From positions 2,062,282 through 2,126,281 of the forward strand of contig NZ_CP028105.1 of assembly GCF_003019675.1 (NCBI RefSeq): a stretch of DNA of 64,000 nt. The letters run 5' to 3'. Both the position numbers and the translations under genes were made by a program. The stretch is from Fusobacterium ulcerans. GTDB lineage: Bacteria; Fusobacteriota; Fusobacteriia; Fusobacteriales; Fusobacteriaceae. This document shows positions 42,890-51,715 of the stretch, one piece after another. A model generated the notes under the pieces. It had not been told where the DNA came from and did no database searches. It worked only from the letters and a program-made list of their open reading frames with translations. Position 1 is the first letter of the stretch. Every line of letters begins with the position of its first letter.

Positions 42890-42930
42890 AAAAATGGGGA
42901 CAAAAAGATAAACTAATATGTCCCCATTTT
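42890..42930. terminator. Bidirectional terminator
   Basis: AAAATGGGGACA at 42890-42901 and TGTCCCCATTTT at 42918-42929 are a perfect 12-bp inverted repeat between the HU-like gene and the convergent gamma-glutamyltransferase gene. Confidence 0.9.
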
Positions 42931-42947
42931 CTTATTAAAATTTTATT

Positions 42948-44555
42948 TTAGTATAAAGCTATATGTCCATCTGTTCTTGGTTCAGTTCCTCCTACAAGAA
43001 CTCCATTTTCCATTCTCCAGATGATCTCTCCTCTTCCCATCATAAGAGGGTCATAGAGCACTTTTATATCATGTCCCATAGCTGCAAGCTCGTAAGCTAT
43101 GTGCTCAGGAACTCCATATTCCAGTTCAATATTTTTCTTACCTACCCACTGCCATCTTGGAGCATCTAATGCTGCCTGTGGATTCATCAGGAAGTCCACT
43201 GTATTAGTTACTACCTGTACATGACCTTGCGGCTGCATAAATCCTCCCATTACTCCAAATGGTCCGATAGCTTTTCCATCTTTTCCAAGGAATCCCGGAA
43301 TAATTGTATGGTAAGGTCTTTTTGCTGGTCCAACACAGTTTGCACTTTCAAGATCAAGGTTAAAATTGTTTCCTCTATTATGAAGAGCTATTCCTGTTCC
43401 TGGAACTACCATTCCAGAACCAAATCCCATATAGTTACTTTGAATATATGATATCATATTTCCTTCATTGTCTGCTGCTGCAAGATATACAGTTCCTCCA
43501 CAGAATGGATCTCCTGCTTCTGGCATTATAGCTGTATTTCCTATTAGTTTAGCTCTATCTTCTGCATATGCTTTAGATAGCAGCTGTTCAACTGTTACTT
43601 TCATAAATCTAGGGTCAGCTACATATTTTTGTACATCTACAAAGGCAAGCTTCATAGCTTCTATCATTGTATGATATGATCTTACTGTCTCTCTTGCTTC
43701 AAACTGGAATCTATCAAGAATATTAAGAGCCATAAGAGCACTTATTCCATGTCCGTTAGGAGGAAGTTCATATACATCATATCCATGATATTTTACAGTA
43801 ATAGGCTCTACCCATTCTGCTTCAAATTCTTCCAAGTCATCTTTTCTAAGATATCCATTATATTTTTTAGAGAATGCATCTATTTTATCAGCAAGCTCTC
43901 CCTTGTAGAAAGCATCTGCATAAGTATCTCCTATCATTTCAAGAGTATCTGCATGATCAGGAAGTCTTACTACATCTCCTATCTCAGGACATTTTCCATC
44001 TTGAGTGAAAGTATCAAACCAATATTTAAATTCTTCTCCTTCTTCTTTTCCAAAATTCACAGCAGCTTTTTTCCAAAGTTTAGCAACATTTACAGGTACA
44101 GCATACCCTTCCCTTGCTAATTTTACAGCTGGAGCTACAACTTCGCTCAAAGGAAGTTTACCAAATTTTTTACTTAGCTCTGCCCATGCTTTAGGTATTC
44201 CTGGTACATTTACAGGGATAAATCCATATTTAGGCATCTCTTTTAATCCTTTATTTAAAAGGTCTTGGGCTTTGATAAGTTTTGGTGAAGGACCACTTGC
44301 ATTAAGTCCATACATTTTATTATTTACACTGAGGATAGCAAATCCATCTCCTCCTATACCATTACCTGTAGGCTCTACAACAGTAAGAGCAGCAGCAGTG
44401 GCAATAGCAGCGTCGATTGCATTTCCACCTTTTTTCAATATTTCAAGTCCAGCTTGTGCAGCAAGTGGAGAGCCAGTTGCCACCATACCATTTTTAGCAT
44501 ACATCACATTTCTTCTTGATGGATATGGATATATAGTAGAATCAAATTTTAACAT
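42948..44555 (-). CDS. Gamma-glutamyltransferase-family protein
   Basis: A 535-residue Ntn-hydrolase that cleaves or transfers gamma-glutamyl groups. The self-processing Thr nucleophile lies in CGGTVYLAAADNEGN near residue 355. Family segments are KGGNAIDAAIATAAALTVVEPTGNGIGGDGF and the Gly-rich GVMGGFMQPQGH. There is no signal peptide, unlike periplasmic E. coli Ggt, which suggests a cytoplasmic enzyme of the YwrD/acylase type. The start follows AGGAGGCATAAG. It is the last gene after the oligopeptide-binding protein and the permease. Glutathione, gamma-glutamyl peptides or poly-glutamate fragments are possible substrates. Confidence 0.88.
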   Translation of the reverse strand: MLKFDSTIYPYPSRRNVMYAKNGMVATGSPLAAQAGLEILKKGGNAIDAAIATAAALTVVEPTGNGIGGDGFAILSVNNKMYGLNASGPSPKLIKAQDLLNKGLKEMPKYGFIPVNVPGIPKAWAELSKKFGKLPLSEVVAPAVKLAREGYAVPVNVAKLWKKAAVNFGKEEGEEFKYWFDTFTQDGKCPEIGDVVRLPDHADTLEMIGDTYADAFYKGELADKIDAFSKKYNGYLRKDDLEEFEAEWVEPITVKYHGYDVYELPPNGHGISALMALNILDRFQFEARETVRSYHTMIEAMKLAFVDVQKYVADPRFMKVTVEQLLSKAYAEDRAKLIGNTAIMPEAGDPFCGGTVYLAAADNEGNMISYIQSNYMGFGSGMVVPGTGIALHNRGNNFNLDLESANCVGPAKRPYHTIIPGFLGKDGKAIGPFGVMGGFMQPQGHVQVVTNTVDFLMNPQAALDAPRWQWVGKKNIELEYGVPEHIAYELAAMGHDIKVLYDPLMMGRGEIIWRMENGVLVGGTEPRTDGHIALY

Positions 44556-44607
44556 CTTATGCCTCCTAAAAGATTAGTTTCAAAATTTATATTAAGATAT
44601 GTTTCTA

Positions 44608-45792
44608 TTAAAGAAATTCAACAAATATTCCTGCAATAATGATAGAAATAGTAGTTACTGAAGCAAGTCCTGCAACAACATATGCTGGAATTATTCTTTT
44701 AAGTATAGCATTTTTTTCCTCTTCATCATCTGTAAGAGCAGTAGCTATTTCATTAGCAATAAGGTAAGTTGCTGGGAATCCAAGAAGCTGTGCCATTGCG
44801 ATACCCATTGCAAGATCTCTTGATCCAACTATTTTCCATGTAGGAAGTAAGTAAATTAAGATATATGTTCCCACTACAAATGCAGCAAAGATTATTAATA
44901 ATTGGAATCCTAAAGTAGTAAGGTCTCCAAAAGATATTTTAGCAAGAGATGGAATCAAACTTGCAAAAACTGCAAATGAAAGGAATCCAGAAACTTTTGC
45001 TTTATCAAGGATAGCATTAGGAACAGCTCCACTGTATGAAAGTACAGTTCCTAATAAAAGTGCAGTGATACTTGCATTAAGTCCAGTTTTTTCCTGAACC
45101 ATTCTTGAAATGAAAGCAGCACCAGCAGCAATAGCCATACAAGTAAAAGAAGTAAAATATTTTTCATTTTTCTTAGCAAAAGTTATTCTAGCTTCTTTAA
45201 CAGGAGCTTTTTTATTATCCTCAGCAGCAGCTTGAATCTTTCCAGCTCTGAACTGCTCAAGAACTTTTCTTCCTTCTCTCATACCAAAGTATGAAGCTGG
45301 AGGAGTTCCAACGAATTTTTGAATAGCATATACAAGAGTACCCAGTGCAGCAACAGTTTGGAATCCTTTTTCCATAGCAGCACCAGTCATTATTTGAGTG
45401 GCGATTATTCCACCATTAATAATAGGGATAGAAACAACAGCTGCTTCTTTTCCTACTAGAGGAATAACAGCAAAGACAGCTATAATTCCTACTATCATAG
45501 AAATAATAGCCATAACCACAGTTCTCCACTCATCAATAAGTTCCTTTATATTAATCATAGTTCCCATATGGAAAATAAGCAAAGGTGCACTCCAAGCAGC
45601 TGATTGAGATAATCCTGCTTTTTGAATCATATCAGCTGGAATTACTTTAGTCATGAATCCAACAAGGAATAAAAACATTGCAACAAAAACTGATGAAAGT
45701 TTAGCTTTTGTAAAAACTCCTAAAAAGTCACCAATTGCAAAGAATAGTACCGTTAAAAATAAAAATAAAAACATGTAACCTGCGTTCGTCAT
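44608..45792 (-). CDS. Polytopic permease, possibly GltS-like; substrate unknown
   Basis: A 394-residue inner-membrane protein with roughly ten hydrophobic segments in two halves. A hydrophilic loop lies near 195-225 (REGRKVLEQFRAGKIQAAAEDNKKA). The repeated Gly-rich helix breaks (SIPIINGGIIATQIMTGAAM and AMGIAMAQLLGFPATYL) resemble the inverted repeats of glutamate symporters. I am not certain of the family. It lies between the peptide-binding protein and the gamma-glutamyltransferase, suggesting uptake of a gamma-glutamyl compound or export of its product. Confidence 0.65.
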   Translation of the reverse strand: MTNAGYMFLFLFLTVLFFAIGDFLGVFTKAKLSSVFVAMFLFLVGFMTKVIPADMIQKAGLSQSAAWSAPLLIFHMGTMINIKELIDEWRTVVMAIISMIVGIIAVFAVIPLVGKEAAVVSIPIINGGIIATQIMTGAAMEKGFQTVAALGTLVYAIQKFVGTPPASYFGMREGRKVLEQFRAGKIQAAAEDNKKAPVKEARITFAKKNEKYFTSFTCMAIAAGAAFISRMVQEKTGLNASITALLLGTVLSYSGAVPNAILDKAKVSGFLSFAVFASLIPSLAKISFGDLTTLGFQLLIIFAAFVVGTYILIYLLPTWKIVGSRDLAMGIAMAQLLGFPATYLIANEIATALTDDEEEKNAILKRIIPAYVVAGLASVTTISIIIAGIFVEFL

Positions 45793-45820
45793 AAATTTTC
45801 CCCCTTAATTATGTAGTAGA

Positions 45821-47338
45821 TTAAAATTCAATGTCTTTTATGACATGGAAGTATGTAGATCTGAATTTAAAGTTTTTAATATTTTTTCTCATAACCATAT
45901 TATCCATTGAATAATAAAGTGGTACACAAGCGATATCATCTTGAATCATTTGCTGAGCTATTTCATAATTACGTTTTCTTTCTGCTGGATCAGAAGTTGC
46001 TCTTCCAGCTTCTATATATTTATCAAGTTCAGGATTTTTATATCTTCCATGGTTTCCAGCTGCTCCAGCTGAACTGCTGTGATATAGTGGGAAAAGGATA
46101 TTATCAGAATCTCCAGTTCCTCCGCTCCATCCTCCAAGCTTCATTTCAAAGTTTGCATTAGCAAGATCTTGAAGATAAGTAGCCCATGCTACAACTTCTA
46201 TTTCAAGTTCTAAACCTATTTCTTTAAGATTAGATTGAATAATTTGTGCTACCTGCACTCTTGATGGATTATCATTAGTTATTACTTTTAATTTAGTTCC
46301 AGTTAAACCATTTTCTTCAACTATTTTCTTAGCTTTTTCCATATCTCTAGGAAGTCCAGTTACTTTATCTGAATATCCAAAAGCCACATTGCTGACTGGT
46401 GAGTTTGCTTCAATAGCAAGTCCATTGTAGATAGCATCTATGATACCTTTTTTATCTATAGCCATAGCGATAGCTTCTCTAAGAGCTTTGTTATGGAATT
46501 TTTCTTTATCAAAGTTAAATGTAATTGCTTCAGTAAGAACTACTGGTTTGCTTATAATTACAAGATCTGGATTATTTTTAAGATTTTCTAAGTCAATAGG
46601 TGCAACTGTATAGGCAATGTCCACATCTTTTGCTTCTAGTGCCATAGCTCTTGAAGTGTTTTCAGTTATAGTTTTAACTACAAGTTTATCAAATTTAGGT
46701 GCTCCTTGGAAATGATCTTTGAAAGATTCTAAAGTGATCTGTTCACCAGTTCCCCATTCAATAAGCTTGAAAGGTCCAGTTCCTACACCAGCTATAGAAA
46801 GATCATCATTTTGTTCTTTTACACTTCTTTCATTCAATATAGAAGTTCTTGGATGAGCAAGATTATACAATATTGATGAGAAAGGTTTTGACAGAGTAAT
46901 TTTTACAGTGTAGTCATCAAGTGCTTCCACTCCAGAAATTGGATCAACCATAACCATACTTGCTGGTTTGTTTTTCATTCTGTTGACACTGAATACCACA
47001 TCTGAAGCTTTCAGTTCATCACCATTATGGAATTTAACTCCTTTTTGCAAGTTAAATACAAGTGTAGTAGGATCTTTAAATTCCCAGCTTTCTGCCAATT
47101 CAGGAATTATGTTTCCATTTTCATCTATCTCTACCAGACTGTTAAAAATCTGTTGAGACATTATTCCCCCAATTACCTCTGAATACATATGAGGGTCAAC
47201 CCCTTTTGGTTTTCCATTCAGACCAACTCTTAAGACTTGCTCCTTTTTTGTTTTTTCAGTTCCTACTGTTTTTTCTTCTTTGTCAGAACATCCTACGAGT
47301 CCCAACATAACAAGAAAGATAAAAAATACTTTTTTCAT
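45821..47338 (-). CDS. Oligopeptide/glutathione-type ABC substrate-binding lipoprotein
   Basis: A 505-residue family-5 extracytoplasmic binding protein. The lipobox is LGLVGCSDK (Cys 17). The family segment LAESWEFKDPTTLVFNLQKGVKFHNGDELKASDV lies near residues 80-113, and YNLAHPRTSILNER and a tyrosine-rich C terminus follow. No ABC permease or ATPase gene lies nearby, so it may share a transporter encoded elsewhere or work with the permease next to it. Transcription comes from the long leader upstream. Dipeptides or glutathione are likely ligands given the gamma-glutamyltransferase. Confidence 0.9.
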   Translation of the reverse strand: MKKVFFIFLVMLGLVGCSDKEEKTVGTEKTKKEQVLRVGLNGKPKGVDPHMYSEVIGGIMSQQIFNSLVEIDENGNIIPELAESWEFKDPTTLVFNLQKGVKFHNGDELKASDVVFSVNRMKNKPASMVMVDPISGVEALDDYTVKITLSKPFSSILYNLAHPRTSILNERSVKEQNDDLSIAGVGTGPFKLIEWGTGEQITLESFKDHFQGAPKFDKLVVKTITENTSRAMALEAKDVDIAYTVAPIDLENLKNNPDLVIISKPVVLTEAITFNFDKEKFHNKALREAIAMAIDKKGIIDAIYNGLAIEANSPVSNVAFGYSDKVTGLPRDMEKAKKIVEENGLTGTKLKVITNDNPSRVQVAQIIQSNLKEIGLELEIEVVAWATYLQDLANANFEMKLGGWSGGTGDSDNILFPLYHSSSAGAAGNHGRYKNPELDKYIEAGRATSDPAERKRNYEIAQQMIQDDIACVPLYYSMDNMVMRKNIKNFKFRSTYFHVIKDIEF

Positions 47339-47361
47339 GTTCTCCCCCTTAAAAATTTTAA

Positions 47362-47406
47362 TAAAAAAAGCTTAGGTCTATAAATATAGAATAGGCCTAA
47401 GCTTTT
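47362..47406 (-). terminator. Leader terminator in front of the peptide-binding gene
   Basis: On the minus strand AAAAGCTTAGG and CCTAAGCTTTT (plus coordinates 47396-47406 and 47367-47377) pair perfectly over 11 bp and are followed by TTTTTTTATT. It sits inside the 5' leader, 24 bp before the binding-protein start, so it can act as an attenuator. Confidence 0.75.
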
Positions 47407-47422
47407 AACCCCTTTTTAATCC

Positions 47423-47457
47423 CAAGCCTTGTATTTTGTATACTTAAAACAGGCTTG
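47423..47457 (-). promoter_or_regulatory. Upstream leader hairpin, possible antiterminator element
   Basis: On the minus strand CAAGCCT and AGGCTTG pair over 7 bp with a 21-base loop. The AGGCTT arm can instead pair with AAGCTT of the terminator 17 bases later, giving mutually exclusive folds. This is the layout of an attenuator; the signal is unknown. Confidence 0.45.
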
Positions 47458-47497
47458 ACTAACATAAGAAATTTATGTATAAGATCAACCCTTTAAA

Positions 47498-47554
47498 TTA
47501 TGATATGAGTAATATATGAATGTATATGACTGTTTTCAAAGTGTTGCTTACCAT
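47498..47554 (-). CDS. Putative 18-residue leader peptide
   Basis: ATG 47554 follows AAGGAGAGTTTT, one of the better ribosome sites in the window, and encodes MVSNTLKTVIYIHILLIS before a TAA. It lies about 35 nt after the predicted transcription start and 41 nt before the first leader hairpin. The composition is Ile/Leu-rich, but no run of one control codon stands out. Translation is inferred from the ribosome site and position only. Confidence 0.55.
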   Translation of the reverse strand: MVSNTLKTVIYIHILLIS

Positions 47555-47594
47555 AAAACTCTCCTTTTTAATCGAATTTTTATTTATTTTACTA

Positions 47595-47623
47595 ATATTA
47601 CTACTTTTTTTTTCATGTGTCAA
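47595..47623 (-). promoter_or_regulatory. Sigma-70 promoter for the leader/oppA-like operon
   Basis: The minus strand has TTGACA (47618-47623), a 17-bp spacer and TAATAT (47595-47600). This gives a leader of about 250 nt before the binding-protein start at 47338. Confidence 0.75.
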
Positions 47624-47641
47624 TATTTTTTTATTGTAGTA

Positions 47642-48328
47642 CTAAAAAAATGATACAATAACTTTATATATAATAGGAATGAATAATGCTGGCATAAGAT
47701 TTCCTATTTTTATATTTTTGTTGAATAAAAGATTTATCCCTAATCCTATCATCATAAGACCACCAACAACAGATATCTGATTGATAACAATATCATCTAA
47801 TCCACTTTTAATGAAGAAGGCAAAAAGGAATATAGATCCTTGATATATAAATACTGTAGCTGCTGAAAATAAAACTCCTATTCCATATTTTGATGAAAAA
47901 ATGAGAGAAGCAACTCCATCCAGAAGTGCTTTTATAAAGAGGATTTCATTGTTGCCAGAAAGTCCGCTTTTAATAGAACCAACAATAGCCATTGCTCCTA
48001 CATTAAACATGATACTTGTAGTAACAAAACCTTTGACTATATCATTTCCATCATTTTTAGAAAATCTTTTTTCTAGATAAACTCCCAGCATAGTAAGCCT
48101 TTCATCTATTCTCAAAAGTTCTCCAATAATTCCACCTATGACCATAAAAAGTATTATGAGCATACCATTGTCAAAATTTATTCCATCTTTAACTCCTAAA
48201 GCTAAAATAGAAAGTCCCATAGAAGTCATTATTATATCTTTTATTCTGTCAGGAATCCCTTTTTTCAGCCACATACCAAGCAGGCTTCCAAGAATTACAG
48301 CAGCTGTGTTTACAATATTTCCCAGCAT
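47642..48328 (-). CDS. DUF554 (YqgA/YdfK) membrane protein
   Basis: A 228-residue inner-membrane protein with about six hydrophobic segments. The DUF554 start MLGNIVNTAAVILGSLLG and the conserved GGIIGELLRIDERL and GAMAIVGSIKSGLSG segments are present. The function of the family is not known to me; a transport role is often supposed. It lies 23 bp after the HAD gene, so the two probably form one leftward unit. No clear terminator separates it from the next promoter. Confidence 0.88.
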   Translation of the reverse strand: MLGNIVNTAAVILGSLLGMWLKKGIPDRIKDIIMTSMGLSILALGVKDGINFDNGMLIILFMVIGGIIGELLRIDERLTMLGVYLEKRFSKNDGNDIVKGFVTTSIMFNVGAMAIVGSIKSGLSGNNEILFIKALLDGVASLIFSSKYGIGVLFSAATVFIYQGSIFLFAFFIKSGLDDIVINQISVVGGLMMIGLGINLLFNKNIKIGNLMPALFIPIIYKVIVSFF

Positions 48329-48351
48329 TTTACTCTCCCTGATGTTTTAAT

Positions 48352-49128
48352 TTAAAGTTTAAAATATTTTTCTAAATATAAGGCTACACCATTTTCAATA
48401 TTTTTAGGTGCAGTATTATTTATTTCTTTTTTCACTATTTCCTGAGCATTCTCCATAACTACTGGATGTCCTACTTTTCTAAGCATGTCGAGGTCATTTT
48501 CTCCATCACCAAAAGCCATAATTTTATTCATTTCTATTCCAAGCTGTTGGGCTATAACTTTAAGTGCATTTCCTTTACTGCATTCCTTAGGAACTATATC
48601 AATACATTCAGGATCGGAAATAGTTATTTCTACTACATCAGAAAATTTTTCTCTCAGCTCTTTATTTATTTTGAGAATAATATCAGCATCTTCTACTATT
48701 ATTATTTTATGAAGAGCAGGGCATTCTTCAATATCTCCAAGAACGTGCTCTACAAAATCAAGTCTTCTGCTGTAATCATTTTTATCATATTCATCTCTAT
48801 AAAAATCATCATCAATAAATCCATTATATGCTACTTTTCTTTCTCTTAAAAGTCTTATAATTTCATGGGATGTTTTTTTATCAATAATTTTTTCAAATAT
48901 ACTTTTTTCTTCCTTGTCATATATATTAGCTCCATTATTACAAATAAGGTATATGTCCAGCCCTATATCTTTTTTCAATTTTACAGCAGAGGCTCTTCCT
49001 CTTCCAGTAGCTATAGCAAACTCAACACCATTACTAACAAGTTTTTTTACAGCTGCTTTTGTATAATCTGTGATCTGACTTTGCATATTCAAGAGAGTTC
49101 CGTCTAGATCTGATACAACTAATTTCAT
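48352..49128 (-). CDS. Cof-type HAD-superfamily phosphatase
   Basis: A cytoplasmic phosphatase for sugar phosphates or similar metabolites, 258 residues. Motif I is VVSDLDGTLLN at the N terminus, motif II IATGRGR, motif III Lys in CSKGNALKVIAQ, and motif IV FGDGENDLDML. The C2-type cap is between. I start it at ATG 49128, since GGGGGAAACAAAAA precedes it and motif I then begins at residue 3; the open frame reaches 49170 but without such a site. The substrate is unknown. Confidence 0.9.
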   Translation of the reverse strand: MKLVVSDLDGTLLNMQSQITDYTKAAVKKLVSNGVEFAIATGRGRASAVKLKKDIGLDIYLICNNGANIYDKEEKSIFEKIIDKKTSHEIIRLLRERKVAYNGFIDDDFYRDEYDKNDYSRRLDFVEHVLGDIEECPALHKIIIVEDADIILKINKELREKFSDVVEITISDPECIDIVPKECSKGNALKVIAQQLGIEMNKIMAFGDGENDLDMLRKVGHPVVMENAQEIVKKEINNTAPKNIENGVALYLEKYFKL

Positions 49129-49239
49129 TTTTTGTTTCCCCCTGTCCCATATCTGATTTAATTTTTTCAAGTATTATGCCTATATTTTAACCTATTATGA
49201 CAGTGAAAGTAAAGAGAACATTTAATTAAAAAAATGAAA

Positions 49240-49270
49240 AAGAGGCGACCCGAAAGTCAGCCTCTTGATA
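49240..49270 (-). terminator. Terminator of the two-component/secreted-protein operon
   Basis: GCCTCTT/AAGAGGC (49260-49266 and 49240-49246) with an inner GAC/GTC stem is followed on the minus strand by TTTTTCATTTTTTT. It ends the leftward run that includes the small secreted protein. Confidence 0.85.
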
Positions 49271-49301
49271 TTTTTAATGGTTGGAAGTTATTATTTTTAT
49301 T

Positions 49302-49664
49302 TTATTGTTGTGGTTTGTTTACAAGATTTTGATTATATTCAACTCTTGTTTTCATAGCAGTTGTTCTCATTCTTCCTTGTTCATTAGCAATTTCAGTATT
49401 TAGCTTTTCAACTTTATTCCAATCTGGTTTATCTTTGATAAGCTCTTTTTTGATTTCTAATCTTTTTTCATCCATAACAAGTCTTGATCTTTCCATTTCA
49501 GGACTTCTTTTAAATCCATTCTGATTTGCTCCTGAACCACAGTATGAAGATCCTGAATGATGGTATCCTCTACCCATATCCCCATTCCAATTTTGATGTC
49601 CTCTAGCAAATGCTGTAGCTCCTAAAGCAAATATCATAATTCCTATTATTGTGAATTTTTTCAT
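49302..49664 (-). CDS. Small His-rich secreted protein, Spy/CpxP-like candidate
   Basis: 120 residues from ATG 49664 after GGAGGGTGATAATT. The signal peptide is about 1-20 (MKKFTIIGIMIFALGATAFA). The mature N terminus is His/Gly/Trp-rich (GHQNWNGDMGRGYHHSGSS), a possible metal-binding region. The C-terminal helices (RSRLVMDEKRLEIKKEL, DWNKVEKLNTEIANEQGRMR) resemble the Spy/CpxP/ZraP helical hairpin, which acts as a periplasmic chaperone or metal buffer. It follows the sensor kinase by 57 bp, as such partners commonly do. Family assignment is tentative. Confidence 0.7.
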   Translation of the reverse strand: MKKFTIIGIMIFALGATAFARGHQNWNGDMGRGYHHSGSSYCGSGANQNGFKRSPEMERSRLVMDEKRLEIKKELIKDKPDWNKVEKLNTEIANEQGRMRTTAMKTRVEYNQNLVNKPQQ

Positions 49665-49721
49665 AATTATCACCCTCCATATATTTTGTTCTTTCTTATG
49701 TAACAAAATAATATCATGTGA

Positions 49722-51050
49722 TTATGACCTCAGTATGTCAAACCAAAAAGTAAATTTTTTATCCTTTAAATCGATGCCGCAATTAATTTTATTTAATTCC
49801 ATAATTTTTTTTACTATTGAAAGTCCCAGTCCATTTCCGTCAATGCTTAACTCATTTGCATTATCTCCACGAGAAAAAGGTTCCCATAATTTAGATATTT
49901 CTCCAGTTCCTTCTCCATCAACACTATTTTCAATGCAGATTTTTCCATCAGTTTCATAGATTGAGATAATATCATTTTCTTTAGAATATTTTAAAGCATT
50001 TTGAACAATATTATCCAAAGCTATTTTAAATATCTTTATATCACAGAAGATTTTCTGTTCTTTGAGTTTTATATCCCATTCAATATCTTTTTCAAGTTCC
50101 AGCATTTCGTATTTTTCTATACTTTGTTTTAAAATATTTAAAATATTAGTTTCGTTCATTTCTAGTTTTATTCCAGGGGAAGAAAGTCTTGAAATAGTAA
50201 GAAGATTTCCAACTAGTTCATTCATATCCATACTTTCTTTTGCTATTGCTTTATAATATTGAGATTTCTCCTGATCAGTTTTAACTATTCCGTTAATAAG
50301 AGCCTGAGCATAAGTACTTATAACTGTAATAGGGGTTCTCAACTCATGAGAAGCATTTGAAGCAAAAGCTTTTAGATTCTCAATAGAAAGAGAGAGATTA
50401 GCAGACATTTTATCAATACTCTGACTTAGCTCTTCTATTTCATCTCCACTATCAACATCAGCTTTTTCAGAGAAATCCAGTATAGATATTTTACCTGCTA
50501 CTCTATTTAGTTTTTTTATATTTTTAGTTATCTGTTTAGAGAAAACTCTTCCTATTAGCATACTTAAAAGTACCGATGTTACAGTTGTAATAAAATTAAA
50601 TACATACATTTCATGTTTATGTGCACTCATAACAGATAGAGAGGTTCTTAAAGCAAGAATACGTCCATCAGGGAGTACTTCATTATATATGAGAAGTTTT
50701 ATATTTGTTTTTGAAATACTTGTAACGCTGAAACCTGTAGGAGGAGCATCATTGTTGTGCATATCCTCTCTTCTTCCTCTCATTTTATGCATGCCATTTT
50801 TTTTAAATACGCTTATATCTATTCCTTCTTTGTCCCTTAGGTCTTCTACATATTCTTTAAAAACTTCCTCATTATTTAGAAGCGATTTGGAAATCTCAAC
50901 AGCTTCCATCATTTTTTCTTTTTTTCTATATACATAGAAATCATCAAGAAAAAATATATTGAGGATATATCCAGTTAAAACAGTAAAGATAACTATAAAG
51001 ACTGAAAAGATAAAAATTTTCTGGAAAAAATTAATTTTTATTTTCATCAA
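49722..51050 (-). CDS. Two-component sensor histidine kinase
   Basis: A 442-residue membrane kinase. TM1 is at about 10-35 and TM2 at about 147-168, with a periplasmic sensor loop of about 110 residues between them (contains MHKMRGRREDMHNND). A HAMP segment follows (KKLNRVAGKISILDFSE). The phospho-His lies in ASHELRTPI, the N box in DNIVQNALKYS and the G box in GNGLGLSIVKKI. It overlaps the response-regulator gene by 20 bp. The signal may be envelope stress or metals, given the His-rich partner. Confidence 0.93.
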   Translation of the reverse strand: MMKIKINFFQKIFIFSVFIVIFTVLTGYILNIFFLDDFYVYRKKEKMMEAVEISKSLLNNEEVFKEYVEDLRDKEGIDISVFKKNGMHKMRGRREDMHNNDAPPTGFSVTSISKTNIKLLIYNEVLPDGRILALRTSLSVMSAHKHEMYVFNFITTVTSVLLSMLIGRVFSKQITKNIKKLNRVAGKISILDFSEKADVDSGDEIEELSQSIDKMSANLSLSIENLKAFASNASHELRTPITVISTYAQALINGIVKTDQEKSQYYKAIAKESMDMNELVGNLLTISRLSSPGIKLEMNETNILNILKQSIEKYEMLELEKDIEWDIKLKEQKIFCDIKIFKIALDNIVQNALKYSKENDIISIYETDGKICIENSVDGEGTGEISKLWEPFSRGDNANELSIDGNGLGLSIVKKIMELNKINCGIDLKDKKFTFWFDILRS

Positions 51051-51696
51051 ATATGTACCCCATTCCTCTTACAGTTTTTATCATATCACTATAGTCACCA
51101 AGCTTCTTTCTAAGCCTTTTTACCAAAGTGTCTACAACTCTGTCGTCGCCTTCAAAGTCAAAACCCCATACTTCATTTAAAAGTACATCCCTTGAGAAGA
51201 TTATCCCCTTATTTTTTATAAGGTATTCTAAAAATTGAATCTCTCTTCTTGTGAGTTCAATACTTTCGCTGTTCACTATAAGTTCTCCACTTCTGAAATC
51301 AAAAGAGAGATTATTAAATTTATAAGAACTATTTTCATCTATTTTAAGCATTTTTTTGATTTTTATATTTAAAACCTTCAAACTGAAAGGCTTTGTTATA
51401 TAATCATCAGCTCCAATACTTAATCCTTTTAATTCATCAATTTCTGAATCTCTGGCAGTCATCATTATTATAGGAATATTAGATTCTTTCCTTATATTTT
51501 GACATACTTCCCATCCATTCATTTTTGGAAGGTTTATATCAAGAAGTATAAGATCAGGATTATGTTCATAAAACATTTCCAGAGCAGTTTCTCCATCCAA
51601 TGCCTTATAAGTAAGAAAAGACTCTTCTAATAGAGTATCTTCTATTACTTTTATTAAATTTTTTTCATCTTCTACTATTAATATTTTTTTTGTCAT
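51031..51696 (-). CDS. OmpR/PhoB-family response regulator
   Basis: 221 residues. The receiver domain at 1-115 has acidic pair VEDE near residue 8, phospho-Asp in LILLDINLPKMNGW and Lys in ADDYITKPFSL. The winged-helix output domain at about 125-218 has ELTRREIQFLEYL and DDRVVDTLVKRLRKKLG. It is partner of the overlapping kinase and lies 19 bp after the giant DUF4132-like gene, suggesting co-transcription with it. Confidence 0.95.
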   Translation of the reverse strand: MTKKILIVEDEKNLIKVIEDTLLEESFLTYKALDGETALEMFYEHNPDLILLDINLPKMNGWEVCQNIRKESNIPIIMMTARDSEIDELKGLSIGADDYITKPFSLKVLNIKIKKMLKIDENSSYKFNNLSFDFRSGELIVNSESIELTRREIQFLEYLIKNKGIIFSRDVLLNEVWGFDFEGDDRVVDTLVKRLRKKLGDYSDMIKTVRGMGYIFDENKN

Positions 51697-51715
51697 ATCT
51701 TATCTCCATGTTATT

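Noticed and set aside
47339-47600. T-box or other known riboswitch before the peptide-binding gene
   Set aside because: I see no T-box core or other consensus I know; a leader-peptide attenuator fits better.
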